DNA of 64,000 nt from Fluviicoccus keumensis. GTDB taxonomy: Bacteria; Pseudomonadota; Gammaproteobacteria; Pseudomonadales; Moraxellaceae. Positions within the stretch are counted from its first letter, which is position 1, and every line of letters begins with the position of its first letter. Where the stretch lies: contig NZ_SHKX01000018.1 in assembly GCF_004217445.1 (NCBI RefSeq), forward strand, positions 26,552 to 90,551, in the 5' to 3' direction. Of the stretch, positions 17,084-26,147 are shown piece after piece. Both the position numbers and the translations under genes were made by a program. Under the pieces are notes generated by a model. That model was not told where the DNA came from. It saw only the letters and a program-made list of their open reading frames with translations, and ran no database searches.

Positions 17084-18301
17084 ATGAGTATTTTCCAAAT
17101 GGCAGACGATCACGCCGACAACTTCACCGGCAATGCCGTCATCAAGGTTTTCGGTATCGGCGGCGGCGGCGGCAACGCCGTGGATCACATGGTGCGTTCG
17201 GGACTGAAGGGAGTTCAGTTCATCTGCGCCAACACCGACATGCAGGCGCTGAAGAAGATGAATGCGCCCACCTTGTTGCAATTGGGCGGCGAACTGACGC
17301 GCGGTCTCGGCGCGGGTGCACAACCGGAAGTCGGCCGTCAGGCCGCGCTGGAAGATCGTGACCGCATCCGCGAGTCGCTGACCGGCGCCGACATGGTGTT
17401 CATCACCGCCGGCATGGGCGGCGGTACGGGTACCGGCGGTGCTCCCGTGGTGGCGGAAGTGGCCCGTGAAATGGGTATCCTGACCGTGGGCGTCGTCACC
17501 AAGCCATTCCCGTTCGAAGGCAAGCGCATGAAGCTGGCCGAGCACGGCATCGACGAACTGGCCCAGCATGTGGACTCGCTGATCACCATCCCCAATGCCA
17601 AGCTGTTGACCGTTCTGGGCAAGGTTTCGCTGCTGGAGGCCTTCAAGGCCGCCAACAACGTGCTGCTGAACGCTGTGCAGGGCATTTCCGACATGATCAC
17701 CCGTCCGGGTCTGATCAACGTCGACTTTGCCGACGTGCGTACCGTGATGTCCGAGCAGGGACTGGCCATGATGGGTACCGGCTCTGCCAAGGGCGAAGAC
17801 CGCGCCCGCATCGCCACGGAACTGGCTATTCACAGCCCGCTGCTGGATGACATCAAGCTGGAAGGCGCGCGCGGTCTGCTGGTCTCGGTCGCCGCGAACG
17901 AAAGCATGGGGCTGGACGAATACAACACGGTGGGTGAAATCGTCAATCAACTGACCTCTTCCGAAGCCAATGTGGTCATCGGCACCATTCTGGATCCGGA
18001 TCTGGGTGATGAAATCCGTGTGACCGTTGTGGCCACCGGCCTGAGCAAGACCGCCCCCCGTGCGGTCGCCGGTTCTCAGGCGGCCGCTACGTCGCGTCCG
18101 CGTGTGGCGCCGCTGGGCGGTGCTCCGTCGGTCGCTCCGCAGCCCGCGCCGCGCCCCAGCTACGATGACTACGAAGAGCCCGCGATCAATCGTCGCGCCC
18201 CGGCTCCCGCTGCCGCCAAGCCCGCGACGCCGGGCGCCAAGACCAGCGACCTGCTGAATGTGCCGGCTTTCCTGCGCCGTCAGCAGAACTCCGACCAGTA
18301 A
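17084..18301 (+). CDS. ftsZ: Tubulin-like division GTPase FtsZ
   Basis: FtsZ polymerises into the Z-ring that recruits the divisome. The 405-residue product has FGIGGGGGNAVDHM at the N-terminus, the tubulin signature GGGTGTGGAP near residue 110, the T7 synergy loop NVDFADVRTVM, and a C-terminal domain. A disordered Ala/Pro/Arg-rich linker (about residues 325-385) precedes the conserved tail LLNVPAFLRRQQ, which binds FtsA, ZipA and other partners. A good terminator follows directly, so the long unit starting at rsmH probably ends here. Confidence 0.98.
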   Translation: MSIFQMADDHADNFTGNAVIKVFGIGGGGGNAVDHMVRSGLKGVQFICANTDMQALKKMNAPTLLQLGGELTRGLGAGAQPEVGRQAALEDRDRIRESLTGADMVFITAGMGGGTGTGGAPVVAEVAREMGILTVGVVTKPFPFEGKRMKLAEHGIDELAQHVDSLITIPNAKLLTVLGKVSLLEAFKAANNVLLNAVQGISDMITRPGLINVDFADVRTVMSEQGLAMMGTGSAKGEDRARIATELAIHSPLLDDIKLEGARGLLVSVAANESMGLDEYNTVGEIVNQLTSSEANVVIGTILDPDLGDEIRVTVVATGLSKTAPRAVAGSQAAATSRPRVAPLGGAPSVAPQPAPRPSYDDYEEPAINRRAPAPAAAKPATPGAKTSDLLNVPAFLRRQQNSDQ

Positions 18302-18322
18302 CATCGCGGTCGGTGGTTGCGA

Positions 18323-18352
18323 AAAGGACGCCCCTGAGGCGTCCTTTTTTTT
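18323..18352 (+). terminator. Intrinsic terminator of the dcw cluster
   Basis: AAAGGACGCC at 18323-18332 pairs perfectly with GGCGTCCTTT at 18338-18347 around a five-base loop, and the stem runs into an eight-base T tract (18345-18352). Confidence 0.92.
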
Positions 18353-18417
18353 GGCCGGAAACATTATTGTGAAGGCTTTTAAATCAGTCACTTATCCGAG
18401 TGGCCGACCAACAAGCC

Positions 18418-18445
18418 TTGCACTCTGGTCGGGACGTGTTACTAT
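18418..18445 (+). promoter_or_regulatory. Promoter of lpxC
   Basis: TTGCAC at 18418-18423 and TACTAT at 18440-18445 have a 16-base spacer and an extended -10 (TGTTACTAT). The predicted start is about 18452, roughly 25 bases before the lpxC ATG. With the ftsZ terminator upstream, this makes lpxC an independent unit. Confidence 0.65.
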
Positions 18446-18475
18446 GCGATTTTGCTCCTGAAACATTTTGACACA

Positions 18476-19396
18476 ATGCTTCGTCAACGTACCCTGAAGA
18501 ACATCATCCGCGCGACCGGCATCGGCTTGCACAGCGGCAATAAGGTCTATCTGACCTTGAAGCCCGGCGAAATCGATTCCGGTATCCGCTTCCGCCGGAC
18601 GGATGTCAATCCGCCCGTGGAGATCCCTGCCAATGCGCTGCTGGTGAACGATACCGTCATGTCCACCAATCTGGTCAAGGACGGAGTCAAAGTCGGGACC
18701 GTGGAGCATTTGATGTCGGCCATGGCCGGGCTGGGCATCGACAATGCGGTTGTCGAAGTGAGCGCCGCCGAAATCCCGATCATGGATGGCAGTGCGGGTC
18801 CGTTTGTGTTCCTGTTGCAGGCCGCCGGGATCATTGAACAGCACGCGCCCAAAAAGCTGGTGCGGATACTCAAGCCGGTGGAAGTCCGTGAAGGCGACAA
18901 ATACGCCGCCTTTTTGCCCTATAACGGGTTCCGGGTCGCGTTCACCATTGACTTTGACCATCCTGCCTTTCATGAAGACCACAAGGATGCCTGCGTGGAC
19001 TTCTCGACCACCGCCTACGTCAAGGAAGTCAGCCGCGCCCGTACCTTCGGCTTCATGCGGGACATCGAATACCTGTGGTCGAAGAATCTGGCGCGCGGCG
19101 GCAGTATGGAAAACGCCATTGTCCTGAATGATGAAGGCGTGATGAATGCCGATGGACTGCGCTACGAAGATGAGTTTGTGCGCCACAAGATGCTTGACGC
19201 CATCGGCGATCTCTACTTGCTGGGCTATGGAATCATCGGGGAATACAAGGGCTACAAATCCGGCCACGGACTGAACAATGCCCTGCTGCGCGCCCTTCTT
19301 GAGCAGCCTGATGCCTGGGAAATTGTGACATTTGATGACGAAAACCAGGCTCCGATCGCGTATATCAACGCCCAGCCGCCGCGGGACGCCCATTAA
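18476..19396 (+). CDS. lpxC: UDP-3-O-acyl-GlcNAc deacetylase LpxC
   Basis: LpxC carries out the committed step of lipid A synthesis, a zinc-dependent deacetylation. The 306-residue product begins MLRQRTLKNIIRATGIGLHS and has VEHLMSAMAGLGIDN (first zinc histidine), IPIMDGSAGPFV, ARTFGFMRDIEYL and the HKMLDAIGDLYLLG motif that supplies the second histidine and the zinc aspartate. A late histidine in YKSGHGLNNALL matches the catalytic position. The reading frame extends eight codons upstream to 18452, but that would place the start at the predicted transcription start, so the ATG at 18476 is preferred. Confidence 0.97.
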   Translation: MLRQRTLKNIIRATGIGLHSGNKVYLTLKPGEIDSGIRFRRTDVNPPVEIPANALLVNDTVMSTNLVKDGVKVGTVEHLMSAMAGLGIDNAVVEVSAAEIPIMDGSAGPFVFLLQAAGIIEQHAPKKLVRILKPVEVREGDKYAAFLPYNGFRVAFTIDFDHPAFHEDHKDACVDFSTTAYVKEVSRARTFGFMRDIEYLWSKNLARGGSMENAIVLNDEGVMNADGLRYEDEFVRHKMLDAIGDLYLLGYGIIGEYKGYKSGHGLNNALLRALLEQPDAWEIVTFDDENQAPIAYINAQPPRDAH

Positions 19397-19437
19397 TTCA
19401 ACAACTTGTCATGAATGCTAGGCCGGAGAACGTCCGG

Positions 19438-19890
19438 TCAACTTGTCGGCTTGTCCGACGCATGGCTTGCCAAACGCCGAAAGGCTTCGCTAAGCTCCGC
19501 ATCGTCCAACAGGTCAGCCGTTTCCCTTAACAGAGTCCCGACGGAGTGGGAGAGCGGGGGAAGGGGTGGCCTGGCAGGTTTTCTGGCCGGTGCCGGTTCG
19601 CAGTCGATAACCCGTATTTGCGTGATTTCAGCGAACTCGGGTGTTTGCCGCAAATTGGCCAGCAGGCTGGCCTGCATGTAACGAATCTGTCCTGTGAGGG
19701 CGCTGTTGCCGGTGCTTAGCGTCAGTACGCCCTCCTTGTAGGCTGCCACACGGCAGGCGTTTTTCAGGACGGTCAGGCGGGCCGCGACAATCGCGTCCAG
19801 CCGGGCCAGCAAACGGGCCTGCGCATGCAGTTGCCGGAGCAGCGGTGAGGTGAAAATCTCGTTGCTGCTGGCAGCACGACCATAGCGCAT
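19438..19890 (-). CDS. DUF721 / DciA-like protein
   Basis: The 150-residue product has the DUF721 (DciA) pattern near the N-terminus: HAQARLLARLDAIVAARL, then VAAYKEGVLTLSTGNSALTGQIRYMQASLLANL, and IRVIDCEPAPARK. DciA proteins bind and help load the replicative helicase DnaB in bacteria without DnaC, so a role in replication initiation is possible; this is inferred from the family only. The C-terminal third is proline rich and then helical. A TTG four codons upstream could also start the gene, but the ATG at 19890 has a better context. It faces lpxC tail to tail and diverges from the M23 peptidase gene, as I recall for Pseudomonas. Confidence 0.8.
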   Translation of the reverse strand: MRYGRAASSNEIFTSPLLRQLHAQARLLARLDAIVAARLTVLKNACRVAAYKEGVLTLSTGNSALTGQIRYMQASLLANLRQTPEFAEITQIRVIDCEPAPARKPARPPLPPLSHSVGTLLRETADLLDDAELSEAFRRLASHASDKPTS

Positions 19891-19993
19891 CGCAGTCCCC
19901 AAGTGGAAAGTCTTGTAAAAAGGCTACTCTGCTCGGAGTTGACAGGCAAGGAGAACTGTCAGCAGCCATGCAAACAGCAGGAGATCACGACCC

Positions 19994-20896
19994 GTGAAAT
20001 TCCCGTCCTGGCGACGATACGCCATCAAACCGTTGACGCTGCGGCTGACGCCTGCCGCGTTGGGCACTTTTGCTACGGTTCTTGCTTTCCTTTCTCTCGC
20101 GGGTGGGGCAATCGGCTATGCCGTCGGCGCCCACCATACGACCACTGCCGCCAAACCCGTTATCCCAGCTGTCGCCGTGGCGCCGGCTGTCGCGCGTGAT
20201 CAGCAGATCCAGGTGATGAACCAGCGGATTGCCGAGCTTCAGGCCCGTATGATGCGCCTGGATGCGTTGGGGCAGCATCTGGCTGAATCCGCCAACCTCA
20301 AGAGCGGCGAGTTCAACTTTGATCCCAAGGGACCTTCCGGCGGTCCTTTGGTCCAGGACTTGTCGGTCATGGGCAGCCACCCGGATATCCGTGATCGCTT
20401 GCAGGTGCTGTCTTCCGAGATTGAGCGCCGTGAAAACCAACTGCAGGCGCTGGACAGCGTCCTGGCGGGCAAGCGCCTTCAGGACAACCGCCAATACCTG
20501 GGCAATTTGCCGGTGCGTCAGGGTACGGTGACGTCGACTTTCGGGTATCGGACCGATCCGTTTACCGGTCATGCCGCATTCCATCCCGGCATGGATTTTT
20601 CCGGGCCGGAAGGTACGGATATTTATGCCGTGGCTCCCGGAGTGGTGGTTTATGCAGGTGAACGCACCGGTTACGGCAACGTGGTCGAGATTGATCACGG
20701 TAACGGTTACGTGACCCGTTACGCCCATGCCCGCAGCCTCTTGGCGCGTGTCGGCGACCGGGTGGCCAAGGACCAGCTGATCGCCTTGATGGGTAATACA
20801 GGGCGATCCACCGGGACGCATCTTCATTACGAAGTATTGCAGAACAACCGCCAGATCGACCCGGCGACCTTTGTTCATCTTGCCCTGCGCAAGTAA
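19994..20896 (+). CDS. Membrane-anchored M23 family peptidoglycan peptidase
   Basis: This 300-residue protein is probably a murein DD-endopeptidase or an amidase activator in the periplasm. It has a basic N-terminus, one membrane segment at about residues 22-45, a coiled-coil stretch (residues 68-100 and 130-160) and a C-terminal M23 LytM domain from about 178. The zinc ligands are intact: His197 and Asp201 in HPGMD and His278 in HLHYE, with His245 as the extra catalytic histidine, so it should be active. The start is GTG with AGGAG about 11 bases upstream. Location just before secA is conserved in pseudomonads. Confidence 0.9.
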   Translation: MKFPSWRRYAIKPLTLRLTPAALGTFATVLAFLSLAGGAIGYAVGAHHTTTAAKPVIPAVAVAPAVARDQQIQVMNQRIAELQARMMRLDALGQHLAESANLKSGEFNFDPKGPSGGPLVQDLSVMGSHPDIRDRLQVLSSEIERRENQLQALDSVLAGKRLQDNRQYLGNLPVRQGTVTSTFGYRTDPFTGHAAFHPGMDFSGPEGTDIYAVAPGVVVYAGERTGYGNVVEIDHGNGYVTRYAHARSLLARVGDRVAKDQLIALMGNTGRSTGTHLHYEVLQNNRQIDPATFVHLALRK

Positions 20897-20905
20897 GCGC
20901 TGTAT

Positions 20906-20936
20906 CCCGCCGCGACAGCGGCGGGCTTCTTCTTTT
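20906..20936 (+). terminator. Intrinsic terminator after the M23 peptidase gene
   Basis: CCCGCCGC at 20906-20913 pairs with GCGGCGGG at 20918-20925 around a GACA loop, followed by the T-rich CTTCTTCTTTT. Confidence 0.85.
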
Positions 20937-21091
20937 CTCTTTTGTCATCCCCCATTTTTCCCCTCCCCGATTCAGGTTAGAATGCCCCTCGTTTTGGCCG
21001 GTCCTTCTTCTGGGACTTGTAAAGTGCCGCTCGTGTCCCCACCACAGCAAGATTCGCACTGCCTGCCTTATTGATCGATTGAGTGGCTTTT

Positions 21092-23818
21092 ATGTTTGCA
21101 CGCCTTTTAAGCGGAATTGTCGGAACAAAGAACGAGCGGGAACTGAAACGGATGCGCAAGGTCGTGGAAGCGATCAATGCCCTCGAAGCCGGTTTGCAAG
21201 GCCTGGATGATGCGGCGCTGACCGCCAAGACCACCGATTTCCGCGAACGCTTCCAGAAAGGGGAGACGCTCGACCAGTTGCTGCCCGAGGCGTTTGCGGT
21301 CTGCCGCGAGGCGTCCCGCCGCGTATTGGGCATGCGCCACTTTGATGTGCAGCTGATCGGCGGCATGACCCTGCATGAAGGCCGTATTGCCGAAATGCGT
21401 ACCGGTGAAGGCAAGACACTGATGGCGACCCTGCCGTGCTACCTGAACGCCTTGTCCGGGCAAGGGGTGCATGTGGTGACGGTCAATGATTATCTGGCCC
21501 GCCGTGACGCCGACCTGAACCGCCCGTTGTTTGAATATCTGGGCCTGTCGGTGGGTGTCATCCGCTCGATGCAGCCGAATGAGGAAAAGCATGCCGCTTA
21601 CCAGGCGGACATCACCTACGGTACCAACAACGAGTTCGGCTTTGATTACCTGCGCGACAACATGGCCTTCCGTCTGGAAGACAAGTTCCAGCGCGGTCTG
21701 GCCTTCGCCATTATTGACGAAGTCGACTCGATCCTGATTGATGAAGCGCGCACGCCGCTGATCATTTCCGGCGCCAGCGAAGGTTCTTCCCGCCTGTACG
21801 AGATGATCAACACCATTGCCCCCAAGCTGACTCGGCAGAAAGAAGAGAAGGTTCCCGACGGTTCCGATTTCTGGCTGGATGAAAAGCATCGCCAGATCGA
21901 GCTGACGGAAACCGGCTATGAAAACGTTGAGCGCATGCTGGGCGAACTGGGACTGCTGGGCGAGGGCGAAAGCCTGTATTCCGCCAGCAAGCTGGCGTTG
22001 CTGCATCATGTGCTGGCGGCGCTGAAGGCTCATCAGCTCTTCCAGCGCGATGTCCATTACATTGTCCAGGATAACGAAGTCATCATCGTTGACGAGCATA
22101 CCGGCCGCACCATGCCGGGCCGTCGTTGGTCCGAGGGACTGCATCAGGCTGTTGAGGCCAAAGAGCGCGTGGAAATCCAGAACGAGAACCAGACGCTCGC
22201 CACCACGACGTTCCAGAATTATTTCCGACTGTACAAGAAACTGTCCGGCATGACCGGCACCGCCGACACCGAAGCGCCGGAATTTCGCCAGATTTATGGT
22301 CTGGACGTGGTGGTGATCCCAACCCACAAACCGATGGTGCGCAAGGATCTGGAGGACTTGGTCTACCTGAGCAAGGATGAAAAGTTTGAAGCCATCATCC
22401 GCGACATCAAGGAATGCCAGGACAAGAAAGCTCCGGTCCTGGTGGGTACGGCGACGATTGAGACCAGCGAGTACCTGTCGCATCTGCTGACCCGTGAGAA
22501 AATCGAGCACCGGGTGCTGAACGCCAAGTTCCACGCCCAGGAAGCCGAGATCATTGCCCAGGCCGGTCGGCCGGGAACGGTCACCATCGCCACCAACATG
22601 GCCGGTCGCGGCACCGACATCGTGTTGGGCGGCAACTGGAAAGCCGAGGCCGCCAAGCTGGAGAGCCCGACCGAGGCGCAGATCGAGGCGTTGAAGGCCG
22701 AGTGGATGGCCAGCCATGCCCAGGTGCTGCAATCCGGCGGCCTGCACATTATCGGTACCGAACGTCACGAGTCCCGCCGTATCGATAACCAGCTGCGCGG
22801 CCGTTCCGGTCGTCAGGGCGACCCCGGCGTCAGCCGTTTCTATTTGTCGCTGGAAGATGACCTGATGCGGATCTTCGCCAGCGACCGGGTGCGTAACATG
22901 ATGCGCTCCCTGGGCATGCAGCGCGGCGAAGCGATCGAGCACCGCTGGGTGACCCGGTCCATTGAAGGCGCCCAGCGCAAGGTGGAAGCCCGCAACTTCG
23001 ATATCCGCAAGAACCTGCTGAAGTATGATGATGTCGCCAATGAGCAGCGCCGCGCCATTTACGGCCAGCGGGATGACATCCTGTCTTCGACCACGCTGGT
23101 GGATTACATGGAGTTCCTGCACGAAGACGTGATGAATACGGTCATTACCGAGTTCATTCCGCCGCAAACCATTGAGGACCAGTGGGATATTTCCGGTCTG
23201 GAGCAGTCGCTGAAGGCGGATTTCGGACTGGACTTGCCGATTGCCGACTGGCTGAAACAGGATACCAGCCTTGAGGAAACGCGCCTGCGCAAGCGTATTG
23301 CGGAAAGCGCCCAGCAGAATTACCGTGAGCGTCGCACCCGCATGGGCGAAGAGGTGGCGGATTCCATCGAGAAGCAACTGATGCTGCAAATCCTCGACCG
23401 TCACTGGAAGGAGCATCTGGCGGCAATGGATTACCTGCGTCAGGGTATCCACCTGCGCGGCTATGCCCAGAAGAACCCGGAGCAGGAATACAAGCGTGAA
23501 GCCTTCCAGCTCTTCCAGCAGTTGATCGGCGCGGTCAACCTGGAAGTCATCCAGACCTTGTCGCGCATCGCCATTCCTACCGAGGAAGAAATCGCGATGA
23601 TGGAAGCCCAGCAGGCCGCCGAAGCCGCCGGGATCGACATGCACTTCGAGCACGCCCAGGTTGCCGGTTTGCCGGACGAGGACGGCAATCTGCCGCTGCA
23701 GCCGGCAGAAGAGCCGACCTCCGCCAATCCGTTCGCGGATGCCCGCGTTGGCCGCAACGATCCGTGCCCTTGCGGTTCCGGCAAGAAGTACAAGCATTGC
23801 CACGGCCAGATCGCCTGA
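21092..23818 (+). CDS. secA: Preprotein translocase ATPase SecA
   Basis: SecA is the motor that drives unfolded preproteins through SecYEG. The 908-residue product has the Walker A loop GEGKT at residues 105-109 (MRTGEGKTLMATLPCYL), Walker B IIDEVDSILIDEART, the preprotein cross-linking domain, GTATIETSEYLS, TNMAGRGTDIVLGG and RGRSGRQGDPG. The C-terminal zinc-binding tail NDPCPCGSGKKYKHC, which contacts SecB and phospholipid, is complete. A GTG three codons upstream (21083) is in frame, but the ATG at 21092 matches the usual start. No secM-like arrest peptide gene precedes it. Confidence 0.98.
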   Translation: MFARLLSGIVGTKNERELKRMRKVVEAINALEAGLQGLDDAALTAKTTDFRERFQKGETLDQLLPEAFAVCREASRRVLGMRHFDVQLIGGMTLHEGRIAEMRTGEGKTLMATLPCYLNALSGQGVHVVTVNDYLARRDADLNRPLFEYLGLSVGVIRSMQPNEEKHAAYQADITYGTNNEFGFDYLRDNMAFRLEDKFQRGLAFAIIDEVDSILIDEARTPLIISGASEGSSRLYEMINTIAPKLTRQKEEKVPDGSDFWLDEKHRQIELTETGYENVERMLGELGLLGEGESLYSASKLALLHHVLAALKAHQLFQRDVHYIVQDNEVIIVDEHTGRTMPGRRWSEGLHQAVEAKERVEIQNENQTLATTTFQNYFRLYKKLSGMTGTADTEAPEFRQIYGLDVVVIPTHKPMVRKDLEDLVYLSKDEKFEAIIRDIKECQDKKAPVLVGTATIETSEYLSHLLTREKIEHRVLNAKFHAQEAEIIAQAGRPGTVTIATNMAGRGTDIVLGGNWKAEAAKLESPTEAQIEALKAEWMASHAQVLQSGGLHIIGTERHESRRIDNQLRGRSGRQGDPGVSRFYLSLEDDLMRIFASDRVRNMMRSLGMQRGEAIEHRWVTRSIEGAQRKVEARNFDIRKNLLKYDDVANEQRRAIYGQRDDILSSTTLVDYMEFLHEDVMNTVITEFIPPQTIEDQWDISGLEQSLKADFGLDLPIADWLKQDTSLEETRLRKRIAESAQQNYRERRTRMGEEVADSIEKQLMLQILDRHWKEHLAAMDYLRQGIHLRGYAQKNPEQEYKREAFQLFQQLIGAVNLEVIQTLSRIAIPTEEEIAMMEAQQAAEAAGIDMHFEHAQVAGLPDEDGNLPLQPAEEPTSANPFADARVGRNDPCPCGSGKKYKHCHGQIA

Positions 23819-23842
23819 GCCGTCGCTTTCGCTAACCCCATG

Positions 23843-23870
23843 GGCCACCCCCGGCATGCCGGGGGTGGCC
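23843..23870 (+). terminator. Perfect 28-base palindrome after secA, likely terminator
   Basis: The 14-base arm GGCCACCCCCGGCA at 23843-23856 is followed immediately by its exact reverse complement at 23857-23870. The transcript can fold into a very stable hairpin. The tail TTCTGTCATT is only moderately T rich, so it may also act as a 3' stabiliser. Confidence 0.75.
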
Positions 23871-23902
23871 TTCTGTCATTCAGTCCAGGAGAGGAGGTCA
23901 TC

Positions 23903-25123
23903 ATGGCCGTCGGCGATTTGTCCATGCCAGTCATGCATCCGGTGAACGGGGTGCGCATCGGGATTACCGAAGCCTATATCCGCTACAAGAACCGCCGCGA
24001 CCTGGTGGTGTTCGAACTGGCCGACGGCGCCGAGACCGCCGCCGTCTTCACGACCAACGCCTTTTGCGCCGCGCCGGTGCAGGTGGCCCGCCAGAATCTG
24101 GCCGCCGCCAAGACCCGCTATCTGGTGATCAATACCGGTAACGCCAACGCCGGCACCGGCCCGACCGGCATGGCCAGCGCCCTGCGCAGCTGCGCCGCTC
24201 TGGGGGAGCTGGCCAACGTGCCCGCCGAGGCTGTGCTGCCCTTCTCGACCGGCGTGATCGGCGAGCAGTTGCCGATCGCCAAGCTGGAAGCGGGCCTGCC
24301 GGGCGCGCTGGCCGCGTTGCAGGCTGATAACTGGCCTGCCGCCGCCACCGGCATCATGACGACCGATACCCTGCCCAAGGGCGCTTCCGAGCAGTTTACG
24401 GTGGATGGCGTGACCTACACACTGACCGGCATCTCCAAGGGTGCGGGCATGATCCGTCCGAACATGGCGACCATGCTGGGTTTCGTGGCGACGGATGTGG
24501 CCGTGGAACGCGGCTTCCTGCAAGAATTGCTGCGCGAAGTCACCGAACAGTCCTTCAACCGCGTCACTATCGACGGCGACACGTCCACCAATGACGCCTG
24601 CGTGCTGGTGGCGACCGGCAAGGCGGGCAATACGCCGCTGACCAGCCGCTCCGGGGCGCTTTACGAAGCGTTTAGCGCCGCGCTGAGCCGGGTCTTCCTG
24701 CGTCTGGCGCAACTGATCGTCCGTGACGGCGAAGGCGCCACCAAGTTCATTACTGTCAAGGTGGAAGAGGGCGGCAACACCCAGGAATGCTGTGACGTGG
24801 CCTATGCCGTGGCGCATTCACCGCTGATCAAGACGGCGTTTTTCGCGTCCGATCCCAACTGGGGGCGCATCCTCGCCGCCATCGGCCGCTCGGGCGTGCC
24901 GGGACTGGATGTCAGCAAGATCAACGTTTATCTGGATGATGTCTGCATTTGCGAGAACGGCGGCGCGGCCGCCAGTTACCGCGAGGAACTGGGCGCGGCG
25001 GTGATGAAGCAGCCCGAAATCACCATCCGTATCGTGCTGGGACGCGGGCAGGCCAGCGACACGGTCTGGACCTGCGACTTCTCGTACGATTATGTGAAGA
25101 TCAACGCCGATTACCGGTCCTGA
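23903..25123 (+). CDS. argJ: Bifunctional ornithine/glutamate N-acetyltransferase ArgJ
   Basis: ArgJ transfers acetyl from N-acetylornithine to glutamate, and in many bacteria also makes N-acetylglutamate from acetyl-CoA, in arginine synthesis. The 406-residue precursor has GVRIGITEAYIRYKNRRDL, FTTNAFCAAPV and VINTGNANAGTG. Its self-cleavage site is KGAGMIRPNMATML, with the nucleophilic Thr190 intact. The C-terminal chain holds TIDGDTSTNDACVL and SDPNWGRILAAIGRSG. The frame extends upstream to 23840, but the ATG at 23903 has an excellent GAGGAGGT binding site four bases upstream. Confidence 0.97.
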   Translation: MAVGDLSMPVMHPVNGVRIGITEAYIRYKNRRDLVVFELADGAETAAVFTTNAFCAAPVQVARQNLAAAKTRYLVINTGNANAGTGPTGMASALRSCAALGELANVPAEAVLPFSTGVIGEQLPIAKLEAGLPGALAALQADNWPAAATGIMTTDTLPKGASEQFTVDGVTYTLTGISKGAGMIRPNMATMLGFVATDVAVERGFLQELLREVTEQSFNRVTIDGDTSTNDACVLVATGKAGNTPLTSRSGALYEAFSAALSRVFLRLAQLIVRDGEGATKFITVKVEEGGNTQECCDVAYAVAHSPLIKTAFFASDPNWGRILAAIGRSGVPGLDVSKINVYLDDVCICENGGAAASYREELGAAVMKQPEITIRIVLGRGQASDTVWTCDFSYDYVKINADYRS

Positions 25124-25148
25124 TCCGCAAGATGTTCTGTTGTGACGG

Positions 25149-25170
25149 CTCCCGCTCTGGCGGGAGTTTT
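25149..25170 (+). terminator. Intrinsic terminator after argJ
   Basis: CTCCCGC at 25149-25155 and GCGGGAG at 25160-25166 form a seven-base-pair stem with a TCTG loop, followed by TTTT. Confidence 0.85.
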
Positions 25171-25196
25171 CATTTGGCTTTGCTGGAAATATCGCC

Positions 25197-26147
25197 ATGC
25201 TGAGAGTGGTTGCCGCTATCATTCATAATCCGCAGGGAGAAATCCTGATCGCCCGTCGTCCCTTGCACAAGCATCAGGGCGGGTTGTGGGAGTTTCCCGG
25301 CGGCAAGCTCGAGGACGGGGAGGAAGCCGCGCACGCGCTGATCCGCGAGCTGCAGGAGGAACTGGGGATTACCCCGACGTCATTCCGGCCGCTGCTGATC
25401 GTGGAGCATCACTACCCGGACAAGTCGGTGCGGCTGGAGGTGTGGCGGGTAACCGGCTTTGACGGCGAGGCCCACGGCGCGGAAGGGCAACCGGTGGCGT
25501 GGGTGCCGCCGGCGCGGCTGGCGGAATACGACTTTCCCGCTGCCAATACCCCAATCCTGAAGGCGGCGGTATTGCCGGAGGTTTATGCGATTACGCCCGA
25601 CCCTTTGGATATTGGCGGCGACCTCCCTGGTTGGTTAACGCCGCGCCTGCGGGAGGGCCAATGGCTATTGCTGCGCGCACGCTCGCTGTCCGCGGAGTCG
25701 TATGCCGGGTTGGCGGCTGAAATTGCCGGCTTATGTCAGGCCTGCGGGGCGCGGTTGATGTTGCACGATCGCCCGGATCTGTTGGCGCAATTGCCGGGAC
25801 ACGGAGTGCATCTGACCGCTTCGACCCTCAAGGCCTTGCCGGAAGGATGGCGGCGAGGCGATTCAGGGATCGGCGCGGAGCATTACCTGTCCTTTTCCAC
25901 CCATGACCAGGCAGAGCTGGATAAAGCCTGGCGATTGGGCGCGGATATGGTGACGCTGTCACCGGTACGGGAGACGCCATCCCATCCGGGGATGCCGGGT
26001 ATGGGCTGGGAATGCTGGGGAAGTCTGGCGGTAGGGGCGGGAGTCCCCGTGTATGCCTTGGGCGGCATGCGCCGGGAGGATGTCACCCTGGCCCACCGGT
26101 ACGGCGGCCAGGGCATAGCCGGTATTCGCGGCTTATTTCAGGACTGA
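25197..26147 (+). CDS. mutT: Nudix hydrolase (MutT) fused to a ThiE/TenI-like domain
   Basis: The 316-residue protein has two domains. Residues 1-130 form a Nudix hydrolase with a perfect box at 36-58 (G-x5-E-x7-REL-x-EE-x-GI), expected to hydrolyse 8-oxo-dGTP and keep it out of DNA. Residues about 150-316 resemble a thiamine-phosphate-synthase/TenI barrel, with LMLHDRPDLLAQL, GVHLTASTL and the end motif PVYALGGMRREDV. This fusion is common in gammaproteobacteria next to argJ and secA. The barrel looks degenerate compared with true ThiE, so thiamine synthesis activity is doubtful. The last 15 bases overlap the convergent response-regulator gene. Confidence 0.9.
   Translation: MLRVVAAIIHNPQGEILIARRPLHKHQGGLWEFPGGKLEDGEEAAHALIRELQEELGITPTSFRPLLIVEHHYPDKSVRLEVWRVTGFDGEAHGAEGQPVAWVPPARLAEYDFPAANTPILKAAVLPEVYAITPDPLDIGGDLPGWLTPRLREGQWLLLRARSLSAESYAGLAAEIAGLCQACGARLMLHDRPDLLAQLPGHGVHLTASTLKALPEGWRRGDSGIGAEHYLSFSTHDQAELDKAWRLGADMVTLSPVRETPSHPGMPGMGWECWGSLAVGAGVPVYALGGMRREDVTLAHRYGGQGIAGIRGLFQD

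Noticed and set aside
20942..20983. Promoter upstream of secA (TTGTCA ... TAGAAT)
   Set aside because: The two hexamers are about 30 bases apart, too far for sigma-70, and no better -35 was found.
21107..23857. Long open frame on the minus strand opposite secA
   Set aside because: It is the mirror of a G+C-rich, highly conserved gene; its translation has no recognisable domain and secA on the plus strand is certain.
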